Shown: positions 1 to 6,679, numbered from the stretch's first letter. The stretch: 8,002 nt of DNA from a bacterium (GCA_025774205.1 JALGWK010000291.1:1-8002), one strand, 5' to 3'. Translations and numbers: made by a program. The notes: a model not told the origin generated them from the sequence alone.

Positions 1-1217
1 CCGCCCTGTGATTCGGTCAGGAAGAGTTCCGGATTCTCGGGGTGCGCCACCGCGAAGAAGCCGTCGCCACTGCTGATCTTCTTCCAGTCACTGTTCAGGA
101 TCCCGGAGGAATCCCTGGTGCGGCTCGGTCCATACCAGGTGCAGTTATCCTGGAGACCTCCGCCTACGAAGTAGAACGGTTCCCGGTTGTCGGCGTAGAG
201 CTGGTAGAACTGCGAGAAGGGCAGCAGCCCCACGTATTCCCAGCTGTCTCCCCGGTCGTAGCTGACCCCCACACCGCCGTCCGAAGCCTGCCAGATACGG
301 TCGGGATCCTCCGGATCGATCCAGACGGCATGGTAATCGGAGTGGAGACCGCGGGAGACCTGCTCGAACCGGCTGCCGCCGTCGATGGAGCGGTAGAGCC
401 AGATGGCCATGGCGAAGACGCGGTTCTCATCGGTCGGGTCGACCCGGATATCCGCGTAGTAGAATCCGCGCGAGACGATCCGGGCATCATCACTGACCAT
501 CCGGAACTGCTCGCCGCCGTCGTCGGACCGGAAGAGGGAACCCTCCCGGGACTCGGCGATCACGTAGACCACCCGGGGATTGCCGGGCGCGACCTTGACA
601 CCGATCCGGCCCATCAGGCGGGGGAGGCCGCGATCGAGTTTATGCCACGTGTCTCCACCATCGACCGATCTGAACACACCGCCGTTCTCGCTCCCGCTGG
701 TGAAGTTCCACGGCTTCCGTTCGAAATGCCACATTCCGGCGTAGAGGATGTTCGGATTCCCGGGATCGATATCCATATCGCTGACGCCATGTTCATCATC
801 GGGATCGATCACGATCCGGGATATGTGCCTGGTCTCTTCCAGGCCCAGGTGTCGCCAGGTCCGCCCGCCGTCGGTGCTCTTGTAGACTCCGTTCCCGAAA
901 GCGACAGTATTGCGGAAATTCGACTCCCCGGTTCCGACGTAGATGACCTCCGGATTGCCCGGTTCCAGCGCGATATCTCCGATCGAAGCGATCGGCTGAT
1001 CATCGAAGATCGGCTGCCACGAGATGCCGCCGTTCACGGTCTTCCAGACCCCGCCGGAGGCGGCGGCCGCGTACACGGTCCGCGGATCCCCGGGAACTCC
1101 TTCGACATCGGTAGCCGCGGTCATGTCGGGCTGGTCCACCTGGCGGGCTTCGACCGGCCCGATGAGCGCCGCCAGCATGATGAGCGAGGAGAGGACTGTT
1201 CGTGTTCGGGATCTCAT
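1..1217 (-). CDS. Secreted BNR/sortilin-type beta-propeller protein (glycosyl hydrolase-like), 3' end off the window
   Basis: About 405 N-terminal residues of a larger exported protein are present. Residues 1-24 form a signal peptide: Arg at 2, 4 and 6, a hydrophobic stretch from 8 to 20, and a likely cut after V-E-A. The mature part repeats the BNR/Asp-box pattern S/T-x-D-G-G-x-T/S-W many times (KTVNGGISW, KSTDGGRTW, RSVDGGDTW, RSDDGGEQF, RSIDGGSRF, SYDRGDSW), alternating with D-P-x-N/D-P turns. This is the VPS10/sortilin-like seven-bladed propeller family often annotated as glycosyl hydrolase; full members usually run to 700-1000 residues, and the actual substrate is generally unknown. The start ATG overlaps the ferredoxin stop as ATGA, with a GAGAG element just upstream, so it is the last visible gene of the operon. 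Between residues about 140 and 150 the protein jumps from one blade to the next, and about 35-40 expected residues seem to be missing (see findings). The reading frame is otherwise open to the edge. Confidence 0.88.
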   Translation of the reverse strand, partial: MRSRTRTVLSSLIMLAALIGPVEARQVDQPDMTAATDVEGVPGDPRTVYAAAASGGVWKTVNGGISWQPIFDDQPIASIGDIALEPGNPEVIYVGTGESNFRNTVAFGNGVYKSTDGGRTWRHLGLEETRHISRIVIDPDDEHGVSDMDIDPGNPNILYAGMWHFERKPWNFTSGSENGGVFRSVDGGDTWHKLDRGLPRLMGRIGVKVAPGNPRVVYVIAESREGSLFRSDDGGEQFRMVSDDARIVSRGFYYADIRVDPTDENRVFAMAIWLYRSIDGGSRFEQVSRGLHSDYHAVWIDPEDPDRIWQASDGGVGVSYDRGDSWEYVGLLPFSQFYQLYADNREPFYFVGGGLQDNCTWYGPSRTRDSSGILNSDWKKISSGDGFFAVAHPENPELFLTESQG

Positions 1218-1501
1218 GATCTGCTCTCTTTCAGCTTCCAGTTCACCCTGTTCGCGGGCGGATGTACGAGTCGTATAGCACCCGGGACCGGACAGACCTC
1301 CACGCAGCTGCCCTCGTACCAGCACTCCTCCGGATAGCGGAGGATCGGTGGGCCGCCCTTCTCCGGATGGGGGAGCATCAGATCGACCTGGCATACCTCG
1401 AGGCACAGGTTGCATCCGGTGCACAGTTCGGGATCGATGAAGAGCGGGGCGGGGACTTCTTCCCGCAGAGGTCCTTCGCCGAGGCGGCTTCGATCCGTCA
1501 T
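1214..1501 (-). CDS. Small 4Fe-4S ferredoxin, AprB-like, partner of the upstream flavoprotein
   Basis: A 95-residue electron-transfer protein. The first cluster motif is complete (C27-x2-C30-x2-C33-x3-C37). The second reads C60-W-Y-E63-G-S-C66-x3-C70-P, so the usual second cysteine is Glu63. The C-W-x-x-G-x-C-V-x-x-C-P pattern followed by P-G-A-I and a short basic tail resembles the small beta subunit of adenylylsulfate-reductase-type and other ferredoxins paired with FrdA/AprA-like flavoproteins. By inference it carries electrons to or from the flavoprotein encoded just upstream. The start ATG is preceded by a GGGGGAG ribosome-binding site and overlaps, as ATGA, a stop codon that ends the displaced flavoprotein tail. 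Its own stop overlaps the BNR-protein start as ATGA. Such tight overlaps point to translational coupling and a joint transcript. Whether Glu63 ligates iron or one cluster is incomplete cannot be told from the sequence. Confidence 0.9.
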   Translation of the reverse strand: MTDRSRLGEGPLREEVPAPLFIDPELCTGCNLCLEVCQVDLMLPHPEKGGPPILRYPEECWYEGSCVEVCPVPGAIRLVHPPANRVNWKLKESRS

Positions 1502-1596
1502 CGTTCCGCTCCCCCGGTCAGGTATGAGCGGTTGTGCTGTTCGTAGTTCTCCTCGAAAGAGCCGTAGTAATCGATCGGCCGTTCACCCGTCACCAC
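1498..1596 (-). pseudogene. Displaced C-terminal tail of the flavoprotein in another frame
   Basis: Just past the flavoprotein stop, a different frame reads V-V-T-G-E-R-P-I-D-Y-Y-G-S-F-E-E-N-Y-E-Q and about a dozen more residues before a TGA. That TGA overlaps the ferredoxin ATG as ATGA, the same junction used at the next gene boundary. A P-x-D-Y-x-G-x-x-x-E-N-Y-E ending is what I would expect for the end of this flavoprotein family (recalled, not searched). I infer that the native gene ended here and that an out-of-frame lesion near 1593-1602 separated the tail from the body. Confidence 0.6.
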
Positions 1597-3296
1597 TGGA
1601 GGTGTTTCGAACTGGCCTGACGGGCGAGGCTGGCATGCAGGATGAGCCGGGCGTTCGTCAGGATGTTCATGACCTCGAGGGTACGGATCAGTTCATGCGG
1701 ATTCCCGGCCCGGAGCCGCGGCACTTCGTGCTCCTCCAGGTCGTCCAGCGCGGCCAGGCCCGATTCAAGCAGGTCGGCGGTCTTGAAGGCGCCACAGTGG
1801 TGCTGCATCTGTCTGGCGACAGCGGCGTTGAGTTCCTTCCAGGTGAGTCCCCTCTTCCGGTCGAGCGGCGCCATGATCCGGTCTCTTTCGATCTCAGCCT
1901 GTTCTGCCGATATCGGTGCGTCAGCAGCATGCATGGCGAACTCCACCGCGTGCCGGCCGGCGTAGTGACCGGTGGCCGCCGCGTGTCCGTGGCAATTGGA
2001 CGCGAACAGCTGATCACCGGCCGCGAAGAGTCCCTCCAGGTTGGTCCGCAGTTCCCAGTCATTCATCATGCCGCCGGGTAATCCGAAGAGCTGTCTCTCC
2101 TGCGGCAGGAACGCGCCCGAGCGCCAGCCGTCACCATAACTCTGCAGCAGGTGGGTGTCGGGGTCGAATCCGGCCCCGGTGTAGTTCTGAAGGATCGGAA
2201 CCTTCGTCTTGCCCTCCTCACCGACCATCAGGCCCCAGATCGCTCGCCGCTCGAGCTCGGGCATCCCCGGCAGGTCGGCGTAGAAGGGCAGTTTGAAACC
2301 CTGCTCGAGGAGCTGGTCGACCGGAAGCGTGTCGGGTCCCAGGTAGTCGTGGAGGGGGAAGTACGATTCCCCGCCGCCCTTGATGAAGAACCTCTGTCCC
2401 GGTGCCGGACGGTATCGCTCGGAAACGGACTCGAGGAGCCTGCCGTCACGATCAACCCACGGGATCTCCCGTCCCTCGGCGTCGACCATGGAACAGGCAT
2501 ACCAGGTGTTGTGCGTGTTGCCGGTCCCGTAGGGGGGATAACTCCGTTCTCCCGACCACTCCGCCTGGACCGATTTCTCCATCATGGTGAACTCGACGCC
2601 GGCCTTCCAGCCCATGGCATGACCGTCTCCGGTGCATTGCGGAGGTCTGAACTCGGAGAGCCCCGGCAGCCCGGTCGAGAAGAGCCAGATCCGGGTCGGC
2701 CGGGACATGGCCAGCACGGTGGCGCCGGCCCGGAGGACCAGGAACTCCCCCGTGCGCCCGTTGACGGCCGTGGCGCCGATGATCCTGCCGCCCTGCCGGC
2801 CCTCCTCCGAGAGGAGCGAGGTCGCCATGGTCCGGTCGATGACCTGTACTCCCAGCCGCCTGCATTCGGCGTGCAGGGCCGATTTGAAGGTCGTTCCCCA
2901 TACCCTCAGCGTGAACCGGTTCACGTAGTCGTAGGCGAAGAGGAATTTCGTCTTCTCGTCACGGAATTCGGCGCCCGCGAACTCATCCTCGCTGTCCCGG
3001 ATCTTGCCGCCCATCGCCTCCAGGTCGAGGAGACGGTCATATCCCTCCCGGCATTCGATGTAATGGGAGATACCGTTGTTGTAACCGCCATGGTCGGCGA
3101 TCATCGCCCGGGTGAGTTCTTCCGGGGTGACCCCGGAGCAGGGATTGGTGGCAGCCGATTCCCAGTGATCGCAGCCCGATCCCGCGGCTCCACTGCTCAC
3201 CGTGGCGCCCTTCTCGACAAGCGTCACCCCGACACCTTCCCTCGCGGCGGCTATCGCGGCCCAGCACCCGGCGATTCCGCCGCCGAGCACCAGCAC
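1590..3296 (-). CDS. FAD-dependent oxidoreductase, fumarate reductase/AprA flavoprotein family (frame broken at both ends)
   Basis: The readable frame gives 568 residues from a GTG. It opens directly with the Rossmann dinucleotide motif V-L-G-G-G-I-A-G-C and the E-K that binds the FAD ribose about 20 residues later. It carries the C-terminal FAD motif N-L-E-G-L-F-A-A-G-D-Q followed by the G-H-A-A-A-T-G-H helix near residues 415-440. Overall architecture (FAD domain, capping domain around residues 230-350, helical C-terminal region) fits the FrdA/SdhA/AprA superfamily. The partner ferredoxin downstream and symporter upstream suggest a soluble two-subunit redox enzyme acting on an imported substrate; the substrate is unknown. 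The annotated GTG is probably not the true start: an in-frame TGA lies three codons upstream, whereas an ATG at 3316 coupled to the symporter stop encodes M-E-S-L-E in a frame one base off. The 3' end is also cut short; the family-like tail continues in another frame to 1498. The gene is therefore either a recent pseudogene or miscalled by sequence errors. Confidence 0.87.
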   Translation of the reverse strand: MLVLGGGIAGCWAAIAAAREGVGVTLVEKGATVSSGAAGSGCDHWESAATNPCSGVTPEELTRAMIADHGGYNNGISHYIECREGYDRLLDLEAMGGKIRDSEDEFAGAEFRDEKTKFLFAYDYVNRFTLRVWGTTFKSALHAECRRLGVQVIDRTMATSLLSEEGRQGGRIIGATAVNGRTGEFLVLRAGATVLAMSRPTRIWLFSTGLPGLSEFRPPQCTGDGHAMGWKAGVEFTMMEKSVQAEWSGERSYPPYGTGNTHNTWYACSMVDAEGREIPWVDRDGRLLESVSERYRPAPGQRFFIKGGGESYFPLHDYLGPDTLPVDQLLEQGFKLPFYADLPGMPELERRAIWGLMVGEEGKTKVPILQNYTGAGFDPDTHLLQSYGDGWRSGAFLPQERQLFGLPGGMMNDWELRTNLEGLFAAGDQLFASNCHGHAAATGHYAGRHAVEFAMHAADAPISAEQAEIERDRIMAPLDRKRGLTWKELNAAVARQMQHHCGAFKTADLLESGLAALDDLEEHEVPRLRAGNPHELIRTLEVMNILTNARLILHASLARQASSKHLQW

Positions 3297-3301
3297 ATCG
3301 G

Positions 3302-3316
3302 TTCAAGAGACTCCAT
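3302..3316 (-). pseudogene. Displaced true start of the flavoprotein (M-E-S-L-E)
   Basis: An ATG shares its A with the symporter stop (TGATG). It encodes M-E-S-L-E, after which the frame must move by one base to continue as D-V-L-V-L-G-G-G. Adding one base after GAA gives M-E-S-L-E-T-D-V-L-V-L-G-G-G, a textbook N-terminus for a Rossmann flavoprotein. The coupling overlap and the natural joined sequence make this a better start than the GTG used for the readable frame. Confidence 0.65.
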
Positions 3317-4734
3317 CACAGACGGCTCCCCTGTTCAGTGGAGAGGTTCCCGCCATCCATCAGACTCACGCCGACGAAGACAAGCGCCGATATGGCGTAA
3401 GCGATGAATAGACCCAGGTCGATGTTGAAGAGCCCGTTCAGTGGTCCCGGCATGCCGACGAGGAACGAAACGACCCCGATCGCTCCACCGGTCAGCATCG
3501 CGGCGAGAGCGCCCTTCCAGGTAGCCCGCTTCCACAGAACGCCGCCGAGCAACGGTACCAGCATGCTCCCCATGTAGGGGTAATTGAAGATGATGATGGT
3601 GTAGATGATACCCTGACCACGCAGGGCGATCACGATCCCCACCACCATGGCTCCGACGATGACCGCTCTCGAGATGAGTTTCGAATGCTTCAGATCGTCG
3701 ATATCAACAGATGGATTGAGGACCATGTTGTAGAGGTCGCGGGAGAAGCTGCCGGCGAGTGAAAGCAGCAGGCAGTTACCGGAAGACATCGCCGCGGCGA
3801 GAAGTGAGGCGACGACCAGTCCGGCCAGCACGGGCGGGAGCGTCTCCTGGATCATCATCGGGAGCACCGCGGCGCTCGACACCTCGGGGAACACGATCCT
3901 GCCGGCCGCGCCGACCAGGCCGACGCAGAGACTGATAAAGATGACGATCACGCCGCCGAGGATGCAGCCCCACTTCGCCACTTTCTCCGAACTGGCGGAC
4001 TGATAGCGCATGAAAGCGTCGTACGAGACCGAGATCGAGATCAGGAAGGGTACGATGATGAAGACCGCCCGGGTCCCCATTCCCGGCGGAATGAAGGGGG
4101 TGGAGATAAGGCCGGCGGTACTGACGGTGCCGACCGATCTGAGTTCGAGCAGGGCCATGATGGCCACCAGCGGCAGCCCGATCACGATGATGGCGACCTG
4201 GATGAGGTTCGTTGCCGCAACCCCCCACATGCCGCCCATGACGCTGTAGAGCATGATGGCGACGGCGCAGATCACCACCCCGGTGGTGTAATCGAAACCG
4301 AAGACCTGGAAAATCGAGCCGGCGGCGATGATCTGGGCCACGAAGATGCCCAGCAGGCTGGGAATGTTGGAGAGCCAGCCCCAGATCCGGACCCCTTTCC
4401 TCTCACCGTATCGTTTCCCGAAGAAATCGAGGGGGACGATCCCCCCCTGTCGGCGGAGCCTGGCGGCGACCAGCAGGCCGGAGACGATCAGGCCCCCGCC
4501 GCAGCCGATCCCGTACCACACCCCCGGCCACATGCCGCTCTCGGCGCCCAGTTCCGCTCCGCCGATGATCACCCCGGCTCCGAGCTGGATGGCGGCCAGC
4601 GTCGCGGTTGTCAGGGTCAGGCCCAGCTGTCGGCCCGCGATGAGGAAATCGGAGGCGGACCGGTTCCGTCTGCTCAGCAGGGCGCCGGTCAGAAGGGTGG
4701 CGATGAAGTAGACGACGACAACGGCTATCAGCAT
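3316..4734 (-). CDS. Sodium:solute symporter (SSS family) transporter
   Basis: A 472-residue integral membrane protein with about 13 hydrophobic segments, the usual size for the SSS (SLC5) family. Family hallmarks are the N-terminal R-x-S-A-S-D-F-L-I-A-G-R-Q-L after the first span, the Y-S-V-M-G-G-M-W-G-V loop, and the A-A-A-M-S-S-G-N stretch followed by F-S-R-D-L-Y around residue 325, which corresponds to the sodium-site helix and following loop. It should import an organic solute with Na+. The subclass is uncertain; family members carry carboxylates, amino acids, sugars or choline. I chose the ATG that starts M-L-I-A-V-V-V-V-Y, which puts the first span at the N-terminus; a TTG at 4764 would add ten polar residues. 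Neither start has a clear Shine-Dalgarno sequence. The stop overlaps the probable flavoprotein start as TGATG, so the transporter probably feeds the redox enzyme. This is the one full-length gene of any size in the window with no sign of damage. Confidence 0.92.
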   Translation of the reverse strand: MLIAVVVVYFIATLLTGALLSRRNRSASDFLIAGRQLGLTLTTATLAAIQLGAGVIIGGAELGAESGMWPGVWYGIGCGGGLIVSGLLVAARLRRQGGIVPLDFFGKRYGERKGVRIWGWLSNIPSLLGIFVAQIIAAGSIFQVFGFDYTTGVVICAVAIMLYSVMGGMWGVAATNLIQVAIIVIGLPLVAIMALLELRSVGTVSTAGLISTPFIPPGMGTRAVFIIVPFLISISVSYDAFMRYQSASSEKVAKWGCILGGVIVIFISLCVGLVGAAGRIVFPEVSSAAVLPMMIQETLPPVLAGLVVASLLAAAMSSGNCLLLSLAGSFSRDLYNMVLNPSVDIDDLKHSKLISRAVIVGAMVVGIVIALRGQGIIYTIIIFNYPYMGSMLVPLLGGVLWKRATWKGALAAMLTGGAIGVVSFLVGMPGPLNGLFNIDLGLFIAYAISALVFVGVSLMDGGNLSTEQGSRL

Positions 4735-4848
4735 GCGGTGGCCCGGTTCAGAGCGAACAGTCAAAGAGACCGGGACTGTCGGAGAACAGCCCCGATCTCA
4801 GATCAGGCCACCAGATTCTAGTCCAGCTTCACGAGTGAGGAAATACAA
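4735..4848 (-). promoter_or_regulatory. Gap between anti-sigma and symporter genes: possible promoter and hairpins
   Basis: On the minus strand a TAGAAT at 4820-4815 is a fair -10 match, but no convincing -35 lies at the right distance (TTGTAT is 22 bases upstream). Downstream, 4789-4808 can form a hairpin, GCCTGATC/TGA/GATCGGGGC, with one wobble pair and one bulge. Nearer the symporter, an inverted pair ACAGTC...GACTGT separated by 11 bases could be an operator or small stem. No T-run follows either stem, so a classic intrinsic terminator is not supported. The anti-sigma and symporter genes could be co-transcribed or separately started. Confidence 0.3.
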
Positions 4849-6072
4849 TCAGCGTTTCTTTGCTTTCCTGAACACCACCTTCTCGATCCCTGCCCGCCTG
4901 GCGATCGACTCAAGCTCCAGGGCCCGGGCTCCCGGATTCTCCTCGTCCTCGACCAGGATCGTGAGCGTCTCGACCGGTTGCCGGGCGATGAGCCGCATCA
5001 GGGCCTCTTCGACCTCGTGCGAGTCGAGCAGGGAGCGACTCAGCAGGACCTCACCCTCATCGGTGATCGTGGCGACCAGATCGTCACTTTCGGTCAGGGC
5101 CGAGAGCAGGACACTGCTGCTGCCCGCCCAGGGTGTAAAGGAGAAGCCACCTGACTGAGGCGACCAGGCCATGGCGGGAGAGAAGTTGTAGTAGGGTGAA
5201 GTCGAATCGCCACGGGTGAAGTACCAACTGCCGGTTGAGTCGCCACCCTGGCGCGCGAAGGCATAGTTCCAGGCGACCTGGGCCGCTCCTCCCTCGCTTT
5301 CATCCGACCGCCGGCCGGTGACGAACCAGTGGCCTTCGTCATCCTTTTCACCCTTCACGAAGAACGACCAGTTCTGGGGGGTCCAGCCGACAGCTCTCTC
5401 ACCGGAGGGGCTCCTCGTCGACCAGACCTGGTTGTTGAGGAGGGCCATGTTCCGGGCCCAGTAGCTGGCAACTCCCACGACTCCGCTGCCCACGTGGATC
5501 TCGTCGATCCCCAGTTCCTCCCGGAGAGGATCGAGGTCGGAGAGGTTCACGGAAACCGGATCGTCACCTCCTGATCCGGTCAGGAGGATGTCCCGGTATT
5601 CCCCCTCCCGCAGGAGGGGCTTGAGCTGCCTGATCAGCTCATCGAGTTCGAATCGCCCTTCGAGCAGGTCGGTGCTGAAGGTCGTCTCGGTGTGAACGGT
5701 CAGCACCAGGACGGTGTCGGGCACGGCCTCGCCGGCAGTCTGGGCATAGGCCGGGGAGGTCAGGCTGAAGATGGTGCCCAGGTTCACAGTCGGCCTGAGA
5801 GGACTCCAGATGACGGTCTGGAAAAGCATGGTCGCCATCACCACCAGCGCCACCAGCGCCACCCGGCGCAGCCACGGTCTGAACGGGCGGGTCGAGTCGC
5901 CGTTCACCGCCGGGTGTTCGATCCGGCTGGAGTCGATCAGTTCGACGCTCCGCCTCACCTTCTCGATGACACTCTCTTCCAGCGGTCGGTCGGGCCAGGT
6001 CGCGAGCCAGTCTCCGGTCGCCCGGCACGATTCGAATTCCAGCCGGCACGTCTCACACGCAGCGGCTTTCAC
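4849..6072 (-). CDS. Membrane-anchored anti-sigma factor with two ExbD/TolR-like regions (N-terminus out of frame)
   Basis: The readable 407 residues start at a GTG and open with A-C6-E-T-C9-R, the C-x-x-C end of a zf-HC2 anti-sigma zinc finger. A single membrane span covers about residues 68-89 (W-L-R-R then V-A-L-V-A-L-V-V-M-A), giving an N-in, C-out topology. The extracytoplasmic part has three sections. Residues 120-195 have a strand-helix-strand-helix-strand pattern ending E-L-G-I-D-E-I-H-V-G. Residues 200-320 are rich in W, Y, F, G and S (W-N-Y, W-Y-F-T-R-G-D-S, F-S-F-T-P-W). Residues 330-402 run D-L-V-A-T-I-T-D-E-G-E-V-L-L, then V-E-E-A-L-M-R-L, T-I-L-V-E-D-E and A-R-R-A-G-I-E-K-V-V-F, closely resembling the ExbD/TolR periplasmic domain. 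By inference it holds the ECF sigma at the membrane and senses an envelope state. The native N-terminus (from ATG 6130) lies in another frame and the finger's histidine is absent. Confidence 0.75.
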   Translation of the reverse strand: MKAAACETCRLEFESCRATGDWLATWPDRPLEESVIEKVRRSVELIDSSRIEHPAVNGDSTRPFRPWLRRVALVALVVMATMLFQTVIWSPLRPTVNLGTIFSLTSPAYAQTAGEAVPDTVLVLTVHTETTFSTDLLEGRFELDELIRQLKPLLREGEYRDILLTGSGGDDPVSVNLSDLDPLREELGIDEIHVGSGVVGVASYWARNMALLNNQVWSTRSPSGERAVGWTPQNWSFFVKGEKDDEGHWFVTGRRSDESEGGAAQVAWNYAFARQGGDSTGSWYFTRGDSTSPYYNFSPAMAWSPQSGGFSFTPWAGSSSVLLSALTESDDLVATITDEGEVLLSRSLLDSHEVEEALMRLIARQPVETLTILVEDEENPGARALELESIARRAGIEKVVFRKAKKR

Positions 6073-6130
6073 GGGGCGGCAGTTCGTTTCGGTAGAACTC
6101 GAGAATCCTGTCTGAAGTCGGGTGTTTCAT
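6071..6130 (-). pseudogene. Displaced N-terminus of the anti-sigma factor
   Basis: From an ATG overlapping the sigma-factor stop as ATGA, a frame reads M-K-H-P-T-S-D-R-I-L-E-F-Y-R-N-E-L-P-P-R. It then runs into a stop 5 codons later, while the adjoining frame continues as A-A-A-C-E-T-C-R. The joined sequence is a normal zf-HC2 opening apart from a missing stretch that should contain the H of H-x3-C-x2-C. I infer a small out-of-frame deletion near 6066-6073. Confidence 0.7.
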
Positions 6131-6668
6131 CTGATCTCACCTGCCTCATGGAGGGTGACTTCCCTCCGCAATCGGGTCATTGCGCTCCTCATCCTGGATT
6201 TCACAGTCCCCAGCGGGATATCGAGAATCTCAGCGATCTCCCGGTATCTCAGATCATGATAGAAGGAGAGGAGGATCACCTGTCTTTCCGGCGCGGGTAT
6301 CGACTGGAGTGCCGAACGGAGGTGCTCCCGGTTATGGTATTCCGTCTCGGGGCAGGAGGTGCTGCCTGACTCGAGGGGCCATGATCCCGGGACCGAAGCC
6401 TTCCTGTTCTCGTCCCGTTGACGCCGCCTGATCTCATCGAGACCGGTGTTGGCCGCGATACGGAAGAGGCCCCCCTCGCCGGATCGAACCGGGAGAGGTT
6501 GAGGTACGCCTTGAGGAAGACCTCCTGGAGCAGGTCGTCGATGTCGTCTCCGTCGGGCAGGAAGCGGTGGAGATAGTTGGCGATTGCCCCGGCATGGCGC
6601 TCAACGAGCGTGCCGAAGGCTTCATGCTCTCCCCGCTTCGCTCTCTCTACCGTTGTCGGATCAACCAT
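6127..6668 (-). pseudogene. ECF-family RNA polymerase sigma factor, split by a frameshift in region 2
   Basis: The first 66 residues give sigma region 2: A-F-G-T-L-V-E-R-H, then D-D-I-D-D-L-L-Q-E-V-F-L-K-A-Y and F-D-P-A-R-G. In that frame the protein then turns into nonsense. From 6471 another frame continues with L-F-R-I-A-A-N-T-G-L-D-E-I-R-R-R (end of region 2), a linker, and region 4: L-R-S-A-L-Q-S-I-P-A-P-E-R-Q-V-I-L-L, R-Y-R-E-I-A-E-I-L-D-I-P-L-G-T-V-K-S-R-M. It ends at a TGA that overlaps the anti-sigma start. Together the parts make about 180 residues, normal for ECF sigmas. The conserved G-S-F-x-x-W-L segment between the halves is absent, so bases are missing at the run of six G at 6470-6475. 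If the lesion is a sequencing or assembly error the gene is functional; if real, sigma activity is probably lost. It should be autoregulated with the anti-sigma, as is usual for such pairs. Confidence 0.82.
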
Positions 6669-6673
6669 CGATG

Positions 6674-6679
6674 ACCTCT
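6674..6679 (-). promoter_or_regulatory. Ribosome-binding site of the sigma gene
   Basis: AGAGGT lies five bases upstream of the ATG at 6668 and supports that start, which encodes M-V-D-P-T-T-V-E-R-A just before region 2. Confidence 0.6.

Noticed and set aside
42-1337. Long plus-strand open frame opposite the BNR gene
   Set aside because: It is an antisense shadow: no family motifs, while the minus strand encodes repeated Asp-boxes in one frame.
2151-3407. Plus-strand open frame of 418 codons opposite the flavoprotein
   Set aside because: No recognisable motifs; the minus strand carries the FAD-binding signatures. High GC produces such antisense frames.
4789-4808. Intrinsic terminator after the anti-sigma gene
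   Set aside because: The stem is short with a wobble and a bulge, and no T-run follows, so only a possible hairpin is reported.
5740-5770. A-Y-A-Q signal-peptidase-like site in the anti-sigma factor
   Set aside because: It lies about 20 residues after the hydrophobic span, too far for normal signal peptidase I cleavage.
5692-6369. Plus-strand open frame spanning the sigma/anti-sigma junction
   Set aside because: It crosses two recognisable minus-strand genes and shows no domain of its own.
6465-6480. Programmed -1 frameshift at the G6 run in the sigma gene
   Set aside because: A -1 slip would join the two frames but could not restore the missing G-S-F-x-x-W-L segment, so a deletion explains the data better.
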